From contig NZ_FTNV01000001.1 in the NCBI RefSeq assembly GCF_900156535.1, positions 1,984,001 through 2,048,000 on the forward strand: 64,000 nucleotides of DNA, read 5' to 3'. The stretch is from Roseovarius nanhaiticus. GTDB taxonomy: Bacteria > Pseudomonadota > Alphaproteobacteria > Rhodobacterales > Rhodobacteraceae. Shown here one piece after another: positions 26,521 to 36,276 of the stretch (its first letter is position 1; each line of letters starts with the position of its first letter). Under the pieces are notes generated by a model. That model saw only the letters and a list, made by a program, of their open reading frames with translations. It made no database searches and was not told where the DNA came from. The position numbers and the translations under genes are program-made.

Positions 26521-27908
26521 CACGCATGAGCGACATTCTGATCGTGGACGACGAGCGGGACATCCGCGAACTGATTTCCGACATTCTGCAGGACGAAGGC
26601 TATACCACGCGCCTTGCCGGCAATTCCGACGATGCGATGGCGGCAATCGCCGCCGAGCAGCCGGGCCTTCTGGTGCTGGATATCTGGCTGAAGGACAGCA
26701 ACATGGATGGCATCGACATCCTCAAGGCGGTCAAGCGCGACTACCCCGAGGTGCCGGTTGTCATTATCTCGGGGCATGGCAATATCGAGATCGCCGTCGC
26801 CGCGATCAAGCAGGGGGCTTATGATTTCATCGAGAAGCCCTTCAACATCGACCAGCTGATGGTCGTGATCCGCCGCGGCATGGAAACCAGCCGCCTGCGC
26901 CGCGAAAATTCCACCCTTAAACGCCGCGAGACGACGCCCGCCGACATGCTGGGCGACAGCGCCGTTTTTCGCGCGCTTCTGGGCCAGTTGGACAAGGTCA
27001 CACGCTCGAACGGGCGCGTCATGCTCTCGGGCCCGGCGGGCGCGGGCAAGGAACTGGCGGCGCGATATATCCACGTCAATTCGGGCCGCTCGGGTGCGCC
27101 CTTCGTCACCGCGCCCTGCGCCTCGATCGAGGCCGAGCGCATGGAGGAGGTGCTTTTCGGCCGCGAGAGCGAGGAGAAGGGCATCGAGCCGGGCCTTCTG
27201 GAAGAGGCCAATGGCGGCGTGATCTATTTCGACGAGGTCGCGGATATGCCATCCGGCACGCAGTCCAAGATCCTGCGTGTGCTGGTGGATCAGCAATTTC
27301 TGCGCGTGGGCGGGTCCGATAAGGTGCAGGTTGATCTGCGGGTCATCTCCTCCACTTCCCGCGATCTGGAACAGGAGATCGCCGAGGGCCGCTTCCGCCG
27401 CGAGCTCTATCACCGGCTGAACGTCGTGCCCATTGCGGTCCCTTCGCTGGAAGAGCGGCGCGACGACATCCCGCTTCTGGCGGAGTATTTTATCGAAATG
27501 CTGAACAAGACCCAAGGTTTGCCTTTGCGCAAGCTGGGCGCCGAGGCGCGCGCGCAGCTTCAGACGATGTCTTGGCCCGGAAACGTGCGCCAGCTGCGCA
27601 ACGTGGTCGAGCGGGTGCTGATCCTCGGCGATGGCGCGGGCGAGATCGAGGCGCGCGAATTGCCGGGCGAAACCGATAGCGCGCCCTCGGATGGCCGCGT
27701 TGTCCTTTCCGGCTCTCTTTCGACAATGCCGCTGCGCGAGGCACGCGAGGCGTTCGAGCGAGAATACCTGCTGACGCAAATCAACCGCTATGGCGGCAAT
27801 ATCAGCCGCACCGCGGAATTCGTCGGGATGGAGCGGAGCGCATTGCACCGCAAGCTGAAATCATTGGGAGTCGTGACCTCATCCAAGGCGGGCGCACGCA
27901 CGGGCTAG
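26517..27908 (+). CDS. ntrX: response regulator NtrX lacking GAFTGA
   Basis: A 463-residue NtrC-family regulator: receiver with Asp55 (LVLDIWLKD), AAA+ domain with a modified Walker A GPAGAGKE (residues 172-179), Walker B VIYFDEVADM and a C-terminal Fis-type helix-turn-helix (NISRTAEFVGMERSALHRKL). The sigma-54 contact motif is replaced: residues 214-226 read FGRESEEKGIEPG. This agrees with alphaproteobacterial NtrX acting without sigma-54. The ATG overlaps the ntrY stop (26517-26520). Confidence 0.93.
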   Translation: MTRMSDILIVDDERDIRELISDILQDEGYTTRLAGNSDDAMAAIAAEQPGLLVLDIWLKDSNMDGIDILKAVKRDYPEVPVVIISGHGNIEIAVAAIKQGAYDFIEKPFNIDQLMVVIRRGMETSRLRRENSTLKRRETTPADMLGDSAVFRALLGQLDKVTRSNGRVMLSGPAGAGKELAARYIHVNSGRSGAPFVTAPCASIEAERMEEVLFGRESEEKGIEPGLLEEANGGVIYFDEVADMPSGTQSKILRVLVDQQFLRVGGSDKVQVDLRVISSTSRDLEQEIAEGRFRRELYHRLNVVPIAVPSLEERRDDIPLLAEYFIEMLNKTQGLPLRKLGAEARAQLQTMSWPGNVRQLRNVVERVLILGDGAGEIEARELPGETDSAPSDGRVVLSGSLSTMPLREAREAFEREYLLTQINRYGGNISRTAEFVGMERSALHRKLKSLGVVTSSKAGARTG

Positions 27909-27998
27909 GCGCCAGGACCGCAGTGGCGCGACACCAGAACATTTGACCCCCCCGAGAATGTCAGGCACACCCTGCTTTGCGGATTTGAAAGGCAGGGC

Positions 27999-29375
27999 AT
28001 GAAGGTCATTATTTGCGGCGCGGGGCAGGTCGGCTGGCAGATCGCGCGGCACCTCTCGGGCGAGAATAACGATGTGACGGTTGTGGACAACAACCCCGAT
28101 CTGGTGCGCCGCGCCACCGATACGCTGGACGTGCAGGGCCTGTGCGGCTTTGCGAGCTATCCGGACATTCTCGAGCGGGCGGGCGCGCGCGATGCGGATA
28201 TGATCATTGCGGCGACGCATTCGGATGAGGTCAACATGGTGACCTGCCAGGTCGCCCATTCGGTCTTCGCCATCAGCCGCAAGATCGCGCGACTGCGCAG
28301 CCAATCCTATCTGGATGCGATCTATTCCGACCTCTACCGGCGCGACCACATGCCCATCGACGTCGTCATCAGCCCCGAACGGGAGGTGGCCGAGGCCGCG
28401 CTGCAACGCCTTGCCGCACCTGCCGCCTTTGATACCGAGAAATTCATGGGCGGGCACGCGCAGCTGATGGGCCTGCGCCTCGACGATGATTGTCCGGTCG
28501 TCAACACGCCGCTGCGCCAGCTTTCCGATCTGTTCTCGACCCTGCGGGTCGTCGTTCTGGCGGTGCGCCGCGATGGGCGGCTCTTTGCGCCGGAGGCGGG
28601 CGATCAGCTCTTTGTCGGGGATGAATGCTATGTCTTTGCCCCGAACGAGGATATCCCGCGCACGCTCGAAGTCTTCGGCAAGAAGGCCCACAAGCAGGAA
28701 CGTGTTGTGGTGTTGGGCGGCGGTAATGTCGGCCTTGCCGTGGCCACGGCGCTCGAGGCGAAAGGGCGCGGCATTCGCGCCAAGGTGATCGAGCGCGATC
28801 GCCGCATCGCCGAGCGGGCCGCCGACGCGCTGGAGCGGACCATCGTTCTGAATGGCGACGCACTGGACCGGACCATCCTGACCGAGGCAGGCATCGGCAA
28901 GGCCGACGCGGTCCTTTGCGTAACCGACGACGACAAGACGAACCTTCTCGCGGCCGTGCGCGCCAAGTCCGAGGGCTGTCCCTTTGCCATTGCGCTGATC
29001 AACGATCCCACGCTCATCCCGCTGCTAGAGCCGATCGGCGTCGACGCCTATATCAACCCGCGCGCCACCACGGTCAGCAGCATCCTGCGCCATATCCGGC
29101 ACGGGCGCGTGCGCGGCGTCTATTCCATCGGCGACGCCGAGGCCGAGGTGATCGAGGCACAGGTGATGTCCACCTCATCCATAGCGGGCAGCATGATCCG
29201 CGACATCGATTTTCCCGAAGGGGTTCTGGTGGGCGCCGTGCAGAAGGGGGGCAAGATCCTGAAACCGACCGGCGCGCTGCGCATCGACGAGGGCGATGTG
29301 ATCGTGATTTTCGCCATGGCCGCGGATGTCGAGCGGGTGGAGCAGTTGCTTCAGGTCTCGATCGACTTCTTCTAA
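27999..29375 (+). CDS. trkA: Trk potassium uptake NAD-binding protein TrkA
   Basis: A 458-residue peripheral membrane protein that gates the TrkH potassium channel. It is duplicated: two Rossmann RCK-N modules (IICGAGQVGWQIARHL at residue 4 and VVVLGGGNVGLAVATALE near residue 234), each followed by an RCK-C module ending in DQLFVGDECYVFA and EGDVIVIFA. The full double layout means it can form the gating ring alone. It is followed by trkH after three bases. The 90 bases after ntrX hold no clear terminator, so it may be read from the ntr operon. Confidence 0.95.
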   Translation: MKVIICGAGQVGWQIARHLSGENNDVTVVDNNPDLVRRATDTLDVQGLCGFASYPDILERAGARDADMIIAATHSDEVNMVTCQVAHSVFAISRKIARLRSQSYLDAIYSDLYRRDHMPIDVVISPEREVAEAALQRLAAPAAFDTEKFMGGHAQLMGLRLDDDCPVVNTPLRQLSDLFSTLRVVVLAVRRDGRLFAPEAGDQLFVGDECYVFAPNEDIPRTLEVFGKKAHKQERVVVLGGGNVGLAVATALEAKGRGIRAKVIERDRRIAERAADALERTIVLNGDALDRTILTEAGIGKADAVLCVTDDDKTNLLAAVRAKSEGCPFAIALINDPTLIPLLEPIGVDAYINPRATTVSSILRHIRHGRVRGVYSIGDAEAEVIEAQVMSTSSIAGSMIRDIDFPEGVLVGAVQKGGKILKPTGALRIDEGDVIVIFAMAADVERVEQLLQVSIDFF

Positions 29376-29378
29376 CGG

Positions 29379-30923
29379 ATGAGCCGTCGCCCCCGTCTCT
29401 TGCGGCAATCGCCGCTGGCCCGGATGCCGCTGATCCTAATTCTTGGCGCCATTGCCTCTGCCGCGATGTTCGTGCCTGCATTGCATGCGCTGGCACAGGG
29501 CAATCATACCGTGTCACGCAGTTTCGGCTACTCGGGCGCGCTGGGACTCGTGGTGATCGGACTGATCGCGTTGGCGATGGGTGGCAATGCGCGGCGTGAG
29601 GCCAGTGATCTGGACAACCTGATGTCGCTCAGCCTGGCCTTCATCGCGCTGCCTGTCTTCCTTGCCATCCCGTTCTACGAGGGATTGCGCACGACCACGT
29701 TTCTTAACGCCTATTTCGAGATGGTGTCGTCCATCACCACCACCGGGGCCACGCTGTTCGACAAGCCGGGGCGCCTGACCGGCAGCCTGCATCTGTGGCG
29801 CGGCATGGTGGGTTGGATGGGCGGCCTTTTGATGTGGATCGCGGCCTCCGCCATCCTCGCGCCGCTTAACCTCGGGGGGTTCGAGGTGACGGCCACGGCC
29901 GAGCCGGGGCAGGGCGACGATCAGCAGGGGCGCTTCCAGCGCGCGGGCTCGGGCCGGCGGGTCTGGCAGGTGACCTCGGCGCTGGCGCCCATTTATATCG
30001 GGCTGACCGGCGCGCTGTGGCTGTTTCTGGCCATCGGCGGCGACCGCCCGCTTGTGGCACTGATCCATGCCATGTCCACAATGGCGACCAGCGGCATTTC
30101 CCCAATTGGCGGGGTCGAGCGCGCGGGCTCGGGCATCGGCGGCGAGGTTGTGATCTTTTTCTTCATGATGTTCGCCCTGTCGCGCCTGACCTTCTCCGCC
30201 GACACCGTTACCTCGGCCCGTCCAGGCCTGCATAACGATCCCGAGTTTCGCCTCGGCATGCTGATCGTGCTGGGTGTGCCCCTGCTTCTCTTCTCGCGGC
30301 ACTGGATCGGCGCGGCCAGTGCGGATCAGGTTGAGGATATTCCCCAGGCGCTGAGTGCGCTTTGGGGCGGCATGTTCAGCGTTGCGTCCTTTGTCACCAC
30401 GACCGGCTTTGAAAGTGCGCATTGGGACATCGCGCGCGACTGGTCGGGTCTTGGCACGCCAGGGCTGATCCTGATGGGCGCCGCCCTGATCGGCGGCGGT
30501 GTCGCCACCACGGCGGGCGGGGTCAAGCTTTTGCGGGTCTATGCCCTGTACCTCAATGGCCAGCGCGAGATGGAGCGTCTGGTCCATCCCAACTCGGTCG
30601 GGCGGGCAGGCGCGCGCAGCCGCCGGATGCGGCGGCAGGGTGCGTTCGTCGCCTGGATCTTCTTCATGCTTTTCGCCATGACGCTGGCGTTGGTGACGGT
30701 CGTTCTGGCCGCGCTGGGGCTGGAATTCGAGCAGGCGATCATTCTCGCCATCGCGGCGCTTTCGACCACGGGGCCGCTGACCCAGATCGCGGGTGAGGTG
30801 CCCATCGCGCTCAACCTCATGGCGCCGGGGGCCAAGCTGGTCGTCTGCGCCGCGATGGTGCTGGGGCGGCTCGAGACTCTGGCAATCATCGCGCTCATCA
30901 GCCCCAGCCTCTGGCGCGACTGA
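29379..30923 (+). CDS. trkH: TrkH family potassium transporter
   Basis: A 514-residue inner-membrane protein with the four-fold M1-P-M2 repeats of the Trk/Ktr superfamily. Selectivity-filter-like segments are visible: SSITTTGATLFD, MSTMATSGISPIGG, FVTTTGFESAHWD and AALSTTGPLTQIAG. The third pore region is preceded by the expected KLLRVYAL linker after GVATTAGGVK. It works with TrkA, encoded directly upstream (three-base gap). Potassium uptake next to the ntr genes is the standard alphaproteobacterial order. Confidence 0.94.
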   Translation: MSRRPRLLRQSPLARMPLILILGAIASAAMFVPALHALAQGNHTVSRSFGYSGALGLVVIGLIALAMGGNARREASDLDNLMSLSLAFIALPVFLAIPFYEGLRTTTFLNAYFEMVSSITTTGATLFDKPGRLTGSLHLWRGMVGWMGGLLMWIAASAILAPLNLGGFEVTATAEPGQGDDQQGRFQRAGSGRRVWQVTSALAPIYIGLTGALWLFLAIGGDRPLVALIHAMSTMATSGISPIGGVERAGSGIGGEVVIFFFMMFALSRLTFSADTVTSARPGLHNDPEFRLGMLIVLGVPLLLFSRHWIGAASADQVEDIPQALSALWGGMFSVASFVTTTGFESAHWDIARDWSGLGTPGLILMGAALIGGGVATTAGGVKLLRVYALYLNGQREMERLVHPNSVGRAGARSRRMRRQGAFVAWIFFMLFAMTLALVTVVLAALGLEFEQAIILAIAALSTTGPLTQIAGEVPIALNLMAPGAKLVVCAAMVLGRLETLAIIALISPSLWRD

Positions 30924-31103
30924 TCGCACGGCGCCGCCAGCCGCCACTCGCAAGTTTCCGCCATTTGGCCAAACCCCGGCAGTCATTTGATTTTAGGGCT
31001 GGAAACTCTGCGTATGCCGCTCCATATTGGGGACTATCACATTCAGAAACCCGAAATGCCGGTCCGCGGCATATTACAAGAATAATGGATTTTGGGGACC
31101 AAT

Positions 31104-31343
31104 ATGGCAACTGACCGTCAGAACCTGCAGGACGCTTTTCTCAATCAGGTGCGCAAGACCAAGACTCCGGTGACGGTGTTCCTTATCAACGGCGTGAAAT
31201 TGCAGGGTGTCATCACCTGGTTCGACAATTTCTGCATTCTTCTGCGCCGCGACGGTCAATCCCAGCTGGTCTACAAACATGCGGTTTCGACCATCATGCC
31301 GTCGCAGCCCATCAGCCTTTATGACGGTGATGATGCGGCCTGA
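31104..31343 (+). CDS. hfq: RNA chaperone Hfq
   Basis: A 79-residue Sm-like protein. Sm1 covers [20 protein letters not shown] to [14 protein letters not shown], and Sm2 contains the hallmark [11 protein letters not shown]. The length matches alphaproteobacterial Hfq, which lacks the long C-terminal tail of E. coli. It assists small RNAs in pairing with mRNAs. The ATG at 31104 is preceded by TTGGGGACC; an upstream start at 31092 would add four residues. The 180 bases between trkH and hfq presumably hold the hfq promoter, but I could not fix its position. Confidence 0.96.
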   Translation: MATDRQNLQDAFLNQVRKTKTPVTVFLINGVKLQGVITWFDNFCILLRRDGQSQLVYKHAVSTIMPSQPISLYDGDDAA

Positions 31344-31366
31344 CCGGCGCACAAGAAAGCCATTAC

Positions 31367-32695
31367 ATGATTGACGACGACGAGTTCGAGCTGCGTCCCG
31401 ACGCGGATGGCAGCTATGACACGCGTACCCGCGACACCCGCGCATGGGTGGTGCATCCCGATATCTGGAAATCCGGCGGCAATGCCCGCAAGCCTGAATT
31501 GGCGCTGGAAGAAGCCGAGGCACTCGGTCACGCGCTTCCGGGGCTAGAGGTGCTGGGCGGCACCGTCGTGCGTCTGCCCAAGGTCCATCCCGGCAAGCTT
31601 TTCGGCAAGGGCAAGATCGCGGAGCTGAAAGCGCATTTCGCCGCGCATGAGATTGAGCTGGTGCTGATCGACGGGCCGGTCACGCCGGTTCAGCAGCGCA
31701 ATCTTGAAAAAGAGTGGGGCGTCAAGATCCTTGATCGTACCGGCCTCATTCTCGAGATCTTCAGCGACCGCGCCGCAACCCGCGAGGGCGTGCTTCAGGT
31801 GGAAATGGCCGCACTCAGCTATCAGCGCACGCGCCTTGTCCGCGCCTGGACTCACCTCGAGCGCCAGCGCGGCGGCCTTGGCTTTGTCGGCGGCCCCGGC
31901 GAGACGCAGATCGAGGCGGACCGCCGCGCGATCGACATGCAACTGGTGCGCCTGCGCCGCCAACTGGACAAGGTTGCCAAGACGCGCACGCTGCACCGTG
32001 CGGCGCGGGCCAAGGTGCCGTTTCCGATCATCGCGCTGGTCGGCTACACCAATGCCGGGAAATCGACGCTGTTCAACCATCTGACGGGCGCCGAGGTGAT
32101 GGCCAAGGACATGCTGTTCGCCACGCTCGATCCGACGATGCGGCGCATCGCGCTGCCCGGCGGCGGGCCGGAGGTCATTCTCAGCGACACGGTGGGTTTC
32201 ATCAGCGATCTGCCGACCGAACTGGTCGCCGCCTTCCGCGCCACGCTGGAGGAGGTGCTGAGCGCCGATATCATCTGCCATGTGCGCGACATCTCGCACC
32301 CCGAGACCGAGGCGCAGAAGAGCGATGTCGAAGCCATCCTCGAAAGCCTCAAGGTCAGTGCGGACGTGCCGCGTATCGAGATCTGGAACAAGATCGATTT
32401 GATGCCCGCCGACGAGCGCGCCGCGCTGATCAACATCGCCGAGCGAACCGAGGGGGTTCAAGCGCTCAGCGCCATCACCGGCGAGGGGATGGAGGCGCTT
32501 ATCAGCCGGATCAGCGTGATGGTCATGGGCGATGCGCGCGTCGAACAGATCGAGCTGAGCTATGCCGAGGGCCGCAAGCGCGCTTGGTTGCACGAGCAGG
32601 GCGTGATCGAGGACGAGGCGCAAGGCGAGGAGGGCTATCAGCTGACCCTCCGTTGGACGCCGCGTCAGCGCGCTGAATTCGACGCGTTGAAATAG
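31367..32695 (+). CDS. hflX: ribosome-associated GTPase HflX
   Basis: A 442-residue GTPase with an N-terminal HflX domain, a coiled region and the conserved GGPGETQIEADRR linker. The G domain has G1 GYTNAGKS (residues 226-233), G3 DTVGF and G4 NKID. It binds the 50S subunit and rescues or splits stalled ribosomes, particularly under heat stress. It follows hfq by 23 bases, as in many proteobacteria, and the two are probably co-transcribed. It ends two bases before the convergent penicillin acylase-like gene, leaving no room for a separate terminator. Confidence 0.95.
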   Translation: MIDDDEFELRPDADGSYDTRTRDTRAWVVHPDIWKSGGNARKPELALEEAEALGHALPGLEVLGGTVVRLPKVHPGKLFGKGKIAELKAHFAAHEIELVLIDGPVTPVQQRNLEKEWGVKILDRTGLILEIFSDRAATREGVLQVEMAALSYQRTRLVRAWTHLERQRGGLGFVGGPGETQIEADRRAIDMQLVRLRRQLDKVAKTRTLHRAARAKVPFPIIALVGYTNAGKSTLFNHLTGAEVMAKDMLFATLDPTMRRIALPGGGPEVILSDTVGFISDLPTELVAAFRATLEEVLSADIICHVRDISHPETEAQKSDVEAILESLKVSADVPRIEIWNKIDLMPADERAALINIAERTEGVQALSAITGEGMEALISRISVMVMGDARVEQIELSYAEGRKRAWLHEQGVIEDEAQGEEGYQLTLRWTPRQRAEFDALK

Positions 32696-32696
32696 G

Positions 32697-35171
32697 TTAT
32701 TCGCCCTGGGGCGTCAGTACCGTGATTCCCACTGCCCCGGCGCGGGCCAGCTCCGGATCCAGCGACATCGGGATGTATTCGCCGCGCCGCCAGAGCTGCG
32801 CCAGATCGTCATAATGGCGGCTGAGGAAATGGCCCGATTGCCCCGTGGACACGATAAAGACGCTGCTGCCGGGATCCGCAAAATCATAGACCCCGCGATA
32901 GCCCGCTGCATGAACATTGGTGAAGGGCGCGTCTCCGGTGCCCGATGTGCGCCCGCGCTGGAGCGTGTGATCGCCGCCGCCGGTGGATTGGCGGATGTTC
33001 ACGAAATAGCGCAGGCCGGGTACCGTGCCCAGAACAGGATGGTCCTGCGCCGCCTGATGCGCGTCGCCCCAGCGCAGCGATTCCAGAGCAGTGCCGTAGC
33101 GATCCGTTATCCAGACCAGCGCATCATCCAGCGCGAGGCGTGATATGTCGGTGCAGGTCTCGACCGGGCTGGATTGCTTGACGTCGCACCAGGCTGATGC
33201 GCCGTCGACATCTCGAAAGACACGCTCGACAAAGACGGGATCGGTATGGGTGAACTCGTCCGCAAGCGGCCCCAATTCGTCCTGGATCAGACGCTGACCC
33301 AGTGCGCGCAGCCATGCGGCATAGATCAGCGGTTCGGGGCGGTGCTCGTTCATCTCACCATTCCACTCGGCCAGCAATTCAAGCGCGCGCTGGCGCAGGC
33401 GCTGTGGCGTGCCTTCAGGCGCACTTTCGCCTGTGAACCACAGATCGGCCCCGATCAGAGGCAAGAGTGAGCGGGCGGTGAAGCTGACCGTGTCCAGCTG
33501 CGCTTCGACAAAACTGTCGCGCGTGTGCACCTCGCGGCCCTGCATCAGGCGCTGCCAGCGGTGGATGCGCTGCGTGTCGCCCCAGAGGTGGCTGACATGG
33601 CTGGGAAAGGGGCGGTCGACGATCTTGTTGTTCGTATTGCCCAGGATGCCGCCCGGCGGGTCGACGAATTCGGGATTGGCCGAATAGGGATAGCGCCCTT
33701 GCCAGCGGTTCTGCGGCAACCAGCCGCGGCTGGGCAGGCGCCCTTCGGTGTCGTGCGCCGCACTGCGCCGGGGCATGGCGCCGACCAGCTTCATCGCGAT
33801 GCGCCCCTCGTCCACAACGGTCAGGATCTGCGCGGGTGCCACGAAATTCTCGCCCGCGGCCAGCGCCTCTTCGATGCTGCTGGCGCGCATCAGGGCGATC
33901 CCGGCGCTCATCGTGGTGTCGCGCGGACTGAGCGCGGTCCAGGCGACGCTGGCGACATGGCCCGGCGGCGTGATGGTGCCAAGCCCGTATTGCGAGCCGG
34001 GCAGCACCGGGCCGTTCTCGGTGCGCCGCAGGGTCAGCGTCACAGGCGTCTCGCCCGCGATGGTGATGATGCTGCGACGCGTCTCGAATTCGGCCCAGCC
34101 GTCCGGTGTTTTGTATTGGTTTGGATTGTCGGGATTGATCCTCTCGATATGCACGTCGAGATCGTCCAGATAGGCCGAGGTAATGCCCCATCCCAGCCGG
34201 TCGCTGCGCCCCGAGAGGACCAGCGGCACACCCGGGATCGTGGCGCCGATCACACCGCCCGAGGCCAGCTCGAGCCGGGCCAGATACCAGATCGAGGGCG
34301 CGGTCAGACCAAGATGCGGATCGTTCGCCAGAAGCGTGCCGCCCGAGGCCGAGCGCGCAGGTGCGGCGGCGAAGGCATTGGACGCACCTGAAAGGTTGGC
34401 CGGCGCGATGGGCGACAGCGGATCACGGGGCAGGCGGGGCACCTCGGCAAAGCGCGGTAAATCGCCGGGCTCGAAATACGAGGCGTATTTCGGCAGTGCG
34501 GCAATCCCGCTGCCGGGCGCGTCGGGCATGATGTCCTTGAGCCGCTCGGGATCGTCCAGGGCCAGCGAGGTGCGCGCGCGCAAAACCTCGTTTTGCAGAT
34601 GCGGCGACAGCTGGACCGCCATCAGCTTTATGATGGCGATGGAATCGGCAGGCACCCAAGGCGCGATGGGCGCGTTGAAAAGAAACATCTCGGGCGCGCC
34701 ACGGCCGAGGGCGCTGTCGTTGATTTCACTGAGCCGCGCGTTGACGCCGCGCGCATAGGCATTGAGCGCGGCGCGCGTGGCGGGATCCTGCCACTGGAGC
34801 GAGCGACGCGCGGCGCCGTAGATGTCAAAGCGGCGGAGCAGCTGGTCGATGGCCAGGCTGCGCTGCCCGAAAACCTCGGACAGGCGCCCCTGCGCGCTGC
34901 GCCGCAGGATGGTCATCTGCCAGAGCCGGTCCTGTGCATGGGCATATCCCAGCGCCTGAAACACATCCTCTTCGGATTGGCCGAAGATATGGGGCACATT
35001 GGCATTGTCGCGCACGATCTCGACCGGGGCCGAGAGACTGGGCACGGTCAGTGTCTGATCGTAATCGGGCAGGGAGCGCGACAGCAGGAAGTAAAGACCA
35101 AGCGCGGCCAGCACGGCCAGTACCACCAGTGTACCCGCGATCCGCAACAGCCATTTGAACATCAGTGCCAT
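32697..35171 (-). CDS. penicillin acylase family protein (N-terminal nucleophile hydrolase)
   Basis: An 824-residue precursor of the Ntn-hydrolase penicillin acylase family. An N-terminal membrane anchor or signal (GTLVVLAVLAALGLYFLL, residues 13-30) is followed by the alpha chain (RDNANVPHIFGQSEEDVFQA) and the autocleavage site at Ser264 (LSGASNAFAA). That Ser becomes the new N-terminus and nucleophile of the beta chain. It probably acts in the periplasm. Family members cleave acyl amides, including N-acyl-homoserine lactones; whether this one is a quorum-quenching acylase cannot be told. The start could be 35171 or the ATG at 35162. Confidence 0.88.
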   Translation of the reverse strand: MALMFKWLLRIAGTLVVLAVLAALGLYFLLSRSLPDYDQTLTVPSLSAPVEIVRDNANVPHIFGQSEEDVFQALGYAHAQDRLWQMTILRRSAQGRLSEVFGQRSLAIDQLLRRFDIYGAARRSLQWQDPATRAALNAYARGVNARLSEINDSALGRGAPEMFLFNAPIAPWVPADSIAIIKLMAVQLSPHLQNEVLRARTSLALDDPERLKDIMPDAPGSGIAALPKYASYFEPGDLPRFAEVPRLPRDPLSPIAPANLSGASNAFAAAPARSASGGTLLANDPHLGLTAPSIWYLARLELASGGVIGATIPGVPLVLSGRSDRLGWGITSAYLDDLDVHIERINPDNPNQYKTPDGWAEFETRRSIITIAGETPVTLTLRRTENGPVLPGSQYGLGTITPPGHVASVAWTALSPRDTTMSAGIALMRASSIEEALAAGENFVAPAQILTVVDEGRIAMKLVGAMPRRSAAHDTEGRLPSRGWLPQNRWQGRYPYSANPEFVDPPGGILGNTNNKIVDRPFPSHVSHLWGDTQRIHRWQRLMQGREVHTRDSFVEAQLDTVSFTARSLLPLIGADLWFTGESAPEGTPQRLRQRALELLAEWNGEMNEHRPEPLIYAAWLRALGQRLIQDELGPLADEFTHTDPVFVERVFRDVDGASAWCDVKQSSPVETCTDISRLALDDALVWITDRYGTALESLRWGDAHQAAQDHPVLGTVPGLRYFVNIRQSTGGGDHTLQRGRTSGTGDAPFTNVHAAGYRGVYDFADPGSSVFIVSTGQSGHFLSRHYDDLAQLWRRGEYIPMSLDPELARAGAVGITVLTPQGE

Positions 35172-35302
35172 GCTATGCTGCCGTGCCTTTTTGCCCCGCG
35201 GCGGATGTGCCGCGCACTTGCCGCCTCAAGGCCGAGGGGATAGTCAGAAAGGACGCACAAGACAATGGCCGCGCAAGGCAATGTGAACGTAAGGAGAGAC
35301 GA

Positions 35303-36175
35303 ATGGCAAAGCTGGCATTTCTGGGCCTCGGGGTGATGGGCTATCCGATGGCGGGCCATCTGGCCGCGGCCGATCACGAGGTTTGCGTCTATAATCGCAC
35401 CACCTCCAAGGCCGAGGCTTGGGTTGCCCAGCATGACGGGGCGTTTGCGACAGCGCCGCGCGAGGCGGCCGAAGGCGCCGATTTTGTCATGGCCTGCGTC
35501 GGCAACGACGACGATCTGCGAGAGGTGTGCCTGGGGCCGGACGGCGCCTTTGCGGGGATGGCCAAGGGCGCAACATTCGTCGATCATACCACCGTTTCCG
35601 CCGCCGTGACGGCCGAGCTATACGCCGCCGCCAACGAGGCCGGGATTGCCTTTGTCGATGCGCCTGTCTCGGGCGGGCAGGCGGGCGCGGAAAACGGCCA
35701 ACTTTCGATCATGTGCGGCGGCGATCAGCCGGCCTATGATGCGGCCGAGCCGATCATGCAGATCTATGCCAAGCTCTGCCGCCGGATCGGCGCCTCGGGT
35801 GCGGGCCAGATGACCAAGATGTGCAATCAGATCGCCATTGCCGGACTGGTGCAGGGCTTGAGCGAGGCACTGCATTTCGCCGAGAAGGCGGGGCTCGACG
35901 GCGCATCGGTAGTCGAGGTGATCAGCCAGGGTGCTGCAGGCAGCTGGCAGATGGCCAACCGCTCGGAGACGATGCTGGACGGGCATTTCGACCACGGATT
36001 CGCGGTGGACTGGATGCGCAAGGATCTGGGAATCTGCCTCAAGACCGCCGATGAGAACGGCGCGTCGCTGCCGGTCACGGCGCTGGTAGATCAGTTCTAC
36101 AAGGATGTGCAGAAAATGGGTGGCGGGCGCTGGGACACATCCAGCCTGATTGCGCGGCTGCGCCAGATGGGCTGA
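35303..36175 (+). CDS. NAD(P)-dependent beta-hydroxyacid dehydrogenase (3-hydroxyisobutyrate dehydrogenase-like)
   Basis: A 290-residue enzyme with an N-terminal Rossmann motif FLGLGVMGYPMAGHL (GLGVMG; residues 6-20). The family signature FVDAPVSGGQAGAENGQLSI lies near residue 115, and the catalytic Lys is in GAGQMTKMCNQI (about residue 170). It oxidises a short 3-hydroxy acid such as 3-hydroxyisobutyrate, or acts as a succinic-semialdehyde reductase. No valine-degradation genes are adjacent, so the substrate is open. The ATG at 35303 follows AAGGAGAG; the frame is open upstream to 35165 but overlaps the divergent acylase gene. Confidence 0.88.
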   Translation: MAKLAFLGLGVMGYPMAGHLAAADHEVCVYNRTTSKAEAWVAQHDGAFATAPREAAEGADFVMACVGNDDDLREVCLGPDGAFAGMAKGATFVDHTTVSAAVTAELYAAANEAGIAFVDAPVSGGQAGAENGQLSIMCGGDQPAYDAAEPIMQIYAKLCRRIGASGAGQMTKMCNQIAIAGLVQGLSEALHFAEKAGLDGASVVEVISQGAAGSWQMANRSETMLDGHFDHGFAVDWMRKDLGICLKTADENGASLPVTALVDQFYKDVQKMGGGRWDTSSLIARLRQMG

Positions 36176-36181
36176 CGCGCG

Positions 36182-36227
36182 CGCCGGTATTCAGCGGCGG
36201 AATTGAGTATTTTTAGAACAAAGAAAG
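36182..36227 (+). repeat. dispersed hairpin-TATTT element, copy 1
   Basis: Hairpin CGCCG-GTATTCAG-CGGCG (36182-36199) followed by the core GAGTATTTTTAGAACAAAG (36205-36223). It matches three other intergenic sites in this window. It sits just after a dehydrogenase stop codon and just before that gene's terminator. Confidence 0.55.
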
Positions 36228-36260
36228 AGGGTGCGCGGCGATTGCCGGCGCGCCCTTTTT
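36228..36260 (+). terminator. Rho-independent terminator after the dehydrogenase gene
   Basis: A GC-rich imperfect stem (36228-36239 with 36244-36256, one bulge), then TTTTT. Confidence 0.75.
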
Positions 36261-36276
36261 GCTCTTTGGGCTGGGT

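Noticed and set aside
29514..30986. 490-codon antisense frame over trkH
   Set aside because: It is very rich in Arg, Gln and His, as expected from the complement of a membrane-protein gene; no ribosome site or family match is visible.
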